Assembly: GCF_000204055.1 (NCBI RefSeq)
Contig: NW_006768765.1
Location: 2,801,601-2,865,600 of the forward strand
Length of the DNA stretch: 64,000 nt
Origin: Melampsora larici-populina 98AG31
Taxonomy: Eukaryota > Basidiomycota > Pucciniomycetes > Pucciniales > Melampsoraceae
Direction of reading: 5' to 3'
The notes below the pieces were generated by a model. The model did no database searches and was not told where the DNA came from. It worked only from the letters and a program-made list of their open reading frames with translations. Below are positions 60,968-64,000 of this stretch, in pieces; the stretch's first letter is position 1, and each line of letters begins with the position of its first letter. A program made the position numbers and the translations under genes.

Positions 60968-62202
60968 CATGCCGCATTTGCATGAAAGCTTGTAAAAGAT
61001 ATTTTTTTCTTTGAAAAGTGCAAAATTGGCCACAAATTGAAATTTAACCAAAGCCGGGTCAGTTGGATGGGGACTGATCCAATACCCCATCCAGCATTTC
61101 AATGGTTTTGAGCCAATTCCCGGCTCAAAACTATTGACTCATCCACCACACCCATCAGCTTCAATCTTGATCGATCTCATTCTACAACTCTGCCACTCTC
61201 TCTTACTTTGAGCAACTGGATACCTTTCTGGGTTTGAAATTGTATTGTTTCCTTTTCTTCTTGACTCATTCGTAATCTCCTTACCATCTTTTAAAAACTC
61301 ATTTGTATTGTATCATCATCACCAATTCTTTTTCATTCATTATTTATTCATCTCATTACAAACATATCTCATCTAGCATGCAAATTATGACTGTTCACCC
61401 TTCAAATCACAAGTGGAAAGAGATCTCTTATCTCAAATGATTGAATTCACTTGTCCCTTAACACCCACTGATGTTCAAAGAACAAAAAGCTCAAAATGTT
61501 GCAAATGAAAACAAAAGCCTTGAAGCTCATGTATCTGTAGACTGAAAATCCTTGAAAAAGCCGAATGATAAACAAGATTGGTTCAAAAAAAGTAGTACAC
61601 AATGAAATGCATGCATAAGAGAAAATAAACAACTCAAATACAATTTTTACAAAACACAAGACAAAACAAATTTCATATCCAAAAAAAAACTGATTCTTGC
61701 CACCATGATTGAAGTAAAATCACATACAAAAGCTTTCATACAATTGGTTGTGGCTGATAGTAGTCCTGTGACCTACAAAAGAAATGGAATAATTCAATTT
61801 GTCAGTATAAATGGCAATTGAATGAAAGAAGCGAGAAAGATCTAATAAAAGAAACAAGAACAATCAAAAACAAGAACAATTGAATCAAAGAAAGGAGAAA
61901 AATCAGAAGAACAAACTCACCTTGATTTCTAAATTGGGGGGGTAACACTGCCTGCAGTCAATCCACATGTGAGGTTGATGTGTGGTGGCGGATTGATATC
62001 AATCAAAGGTGGTGGATGAGTGGATCATTGATGGTATTGAGCTGGGATATACCTGAAAACCACCCGTGTGCTGGATGGGGTATTGGATCAGTCCCCATCT
62101 AGCTGACCCGGCTTTGGGTAGTGATTTGAATTGGGGCCATTTTTGCGCTTTTCAAAGGAAAATTAAATAAATTTTTACAAACTTTCATTCAAATGCAGTA
62201 TG
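60968..62202. mobile_element. TA-flanked non-autonomous element abutting the Tc1 element
   Basis: This 1235-bp element has imperfect inverted ends of about 150 bp. The left starts CATGCCGCATTTGCATG and the right, complemented, CATACTGCATTTGAATG. Both then share TGGATGGGGACTGATCC-type blocks. TA lies at 60966-60967 (shared with the Tc1 duplication) and 62203-62204. No transposase is present. Together with the Tc1 element it gives TA-element-TA-element-TA. Confidence 0.7.
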
Positions 62203-62204
62203 TA

Positions 62205-62251
62205 TCAAAAGAATAATGAATTTTCTCTCTTGCCTTTTTCATATGATGTGA
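62205..62251 (+). pseudogene. MET22: Continuation of the HAL2-like frame after the nest
   Basis: If the two TA-flanked elements are removed with one TA kept, the HAL2-like frame ending LHDHLLDAI continues as Ile-Lys-Arg-Ile and reaches a TGA at 62249-62251, a plausible C-terminus for this family. The segment is too short to prove on its own. Confidence 0.4.
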
Positions 62252-62286
62252 TTAATTTCCTTTTAAAAAAATAAGCAGATTTTGAT

Positions 62287-62564
62287 TCACGCTCACACCT
62301 GGCGCCTTTTTCTTGGCCGTGGCCAGGGCCATGGCCTGGTGTGGTGTGGCCCAATGTGGCCTTCCCTTTTAACAACCTCAAATCCCCATTTCAAGCCCCT
62401 ACTCCCTGCTTAAGGTGATCTTTAGGGGAGATTCAACTGGATTTGATGATCTGTGAAGGCCATGAAGGGCTCGGGGTGAGGGCCACAGTGTGGCCTAAGC
62501 CCTGGCCCTTGCCACGGCCCCTCCAGGGCGCCTCGTGGCTTCGTGGCACCGGGTGTGAGCGTGA
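62287..62564. mobile_element. hAT-like MITE, GC-rich
   Basis: A 278-bp element with inverted ends TCACGCTCACACC and an exact 8-bp duplication ATTTTGAT at 62279-62286 and 62565-62572. The inside is rich in GGCCATGGCC/GTGGCC words and partly palindromic. It is non-coding. The duplication length fits hAT, but the superfamily is not proven. Confidence 0.7.
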
Positions 62565-62572
62565 ATTTTGAT

Positions 62573-63640
62573 TTTGTTCAAAGCTCAAGAATGCACTGAA
62601 GCAAAAGAATGACAATGAAAACCTATCAGCAACAAATACAAATGAGAAAAAAAAGTGTAATGAGAAAAGCAAAAAAGGAAGGACAAATCCAAATCAAATA
62701 GAATTGATCTATCATCTTAAATTTGATGGTGGTGGTGGTCAAGACATACAAGTTGAGATTGAAGTTTGATTTAAAGCTACAGGAACAATCAATCTAAGTT
62801 GGGTAGGCTGAGGAGGTTTTTTAGTTTCATAAATAAACTAATTGGATTCTTTAAATTCAAAGTTGAAGTTGATGGTGTAACAGGGTTAGAATCTGGACTT
62901 GGATTGGTAGTTGAGTTCCTTTTTCAAAACATTTTCAATCTTTTATCCTTGCAAATTGTAAGAGTTGCATGTATGATCTGTGTTGACTTGAAACTGTTTC
63001 TCAATTACATTTGACATCCAAGATACTTTCATGAAATGTTGCCAAACAGATACTGTGAAGATTTTAACATAACACAAAGTCAGAGAAAAGGATACAGGTA
63101 TTACTTTTGACCTTGGGCTTTGGTTTCTACAACTCTGTCCATCAGAATCGTTGAGGATCATGCATCCTTGATTCTGTGAAGCCACACTCCCATTACATGA
63201 ATCTTAATTGGATTGGGAATAGGAGTCTTTCATTTGAGGATGAAGACCATGAAAGAATACCACATGGGTTTAAACTTTCCTGCATAGAAAATTCTAGGTC
63301 TAAAGTTCATTCATTGTGGATAGATGTTCAAGGTATTGGTGGCCCCATCTCATAATTCAGCTCCAGATCTATATCAGAATACTTGTACAGTAGTAACAAT
63401 AATGCTGATAACAATTCCAAAGATTCCAATTATGAATAACTATACTCAGCCATTAAACAGAAGCCACAGCAAGATTATGGGAGATCAAGTTTCATCTTCA
63501 GTTGTACTACTGAGTAGATCTGCCAGTATATGCAGCCCATGCATATCCCATGTTGAACTCATATTGGCTTGATATTGGATTGAGGCACTGGCAGTCCAGT
63601 GACTAGTAAAATGACACTGTGACATATATGGAATCCCTGA
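62573..63640. other. No gene recognised
   Basis: AT-rich DNA with frames below 83 codons. A few proline-rich minus-strand words near 62700-62800 are not enough to call an exon. Confidence 0.4.
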
Positions 63641-63651
63641 GCGAGGGGGGT

Positions 63652-63850
63652 ACACAACACACAACAACACACAATTCAACACACAACACACAACACACAA
63701 CACACAACACACAACACTCAACACTCAACACAGAAAAACACAACACAGCACAAAAAACACAAAAAAACACAGAAAACAAAACACCACATAAAACACATCA
63801 CAACACAACAGACATAAAAACAGAACAAAAACACAACCAAGAACCAAGTG
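63652..63850. repeat. ACACA-type low-complexity array
   Basis: Degenerate CACAA/ACACA units, pure at first and then mixed with AAAACAC units. The overlapping Cys/Val-rich and Thr/His-rich frames are artefacts. Confidence 0.9.
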
Positions 63851-64000
63851 TCTATATCTTTAACCATCATCTTTGAATTGGAATCATCATCTAACCCATC
63901 ACCAGAAGTGCAAGTCAAAGTAGAAGAAGTACAAGTAGAAGAAGAAGTAGTAGATCTAGAATGATTCAAAGGTTTTAAAGCTTGATTAGAATAATACGAT

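Noticed and set aside
63718..64000. Minus-strand Ser/Thr-rich frame running off the right edge
   Set aside because: The inner part is the ACACA repeat read backward. The outer 130 bases have protein-like composition (Ser/Thr, then Asp-rich), but no domain or splice site can be confirmed at the window edge.

Overview
The window looks like a transposon-dense piece of a basidiomycete nuclear genome, most likely a rust fungus (Pucciniales). The reasons are short GT-AG introns of about 60-90 nt, a Mei2-type meiotic RNA-binding protein gene, a KDZ-type transposase, a RTC4/OTU-bearing MULE, a DIRS-class retrotransposon with split direct repeats, and AT-rich intergenic DNA full of small inverted-repeat elements. 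The genus cannot be fixed from sequence alone. One 100-base assembly gap lies at 42421-42520.

Left part (1-14 kb): a fold-back repeat (667-1241), the only intact ordinary host gene (mei2-like, 3800-8583, 14 exons, 1205 codons plus stop), then gene-poor DNA with small non-autonomous elements: a hAT-like one with 8-bp duplication (9892-10284), an inverted-repeat sequence (12209-12439) and a TA-flanked mariner-like one (13165-13624). Middle-left (14.6-27.9 kb): an element of unclassified superfamily with 8-bp duplication (19518-25551), whose multi-exon transposase-like gene is split by a Harbinger-like element with TTA duplication (22733-23547), and possibly an older TA-flanked element around it (14637-26027).

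Right part (27.9-62.3 kb): one nested structure. A decayed 3'(2'),5'-bisphosphate nucleotidase (HAL2/MET22-like) sequence ends at 28357 and resumes at 62205. Between these points sit a Tc1-like element (28358-60965, TA duplication) and, abutting it, a TA-flanked non-autonomous element (60968-62202). Inside an intron of the Tc1 transposase lies a 27,660-bp element with about 300-bp terminal inverted repeats and 8-bp duplication GATTCATC (29392-57051). It carries the KDZ transposase (46811-50569) and an opposite-strand 581-codon gene (41044-30876). The first intron of that second gene has absorbed an 8.1-kb DIRS/PAT/Ngaro-type retrotransposon (32444-40545). The KDZ element also holds a non-autonomous inverted-repeat element (43610-46575) that itself contains a non-autonomous MULE (43670-45397), and a 6-kb MULE (50599-56643) whose gene fuses a MULE transposase, a SWIM finger, a RTC4-like domain and an OTU protease domain. 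Without its nested insertions the KDZ element would be about 10.5 kb.

The genes work as selfish units rather than as a host pathway. Each main element encodes its own mobilisation enzyme, and three of them (KDZ, MULE, Tc1) add accessory coding sequence. All seven premature stops that I could place in otherwise continuous frames are TGA, which suggests decay by CGA-to-TGA transitions. Two large insertions sit inside introns, so the interrupted genes kept their splice frames.
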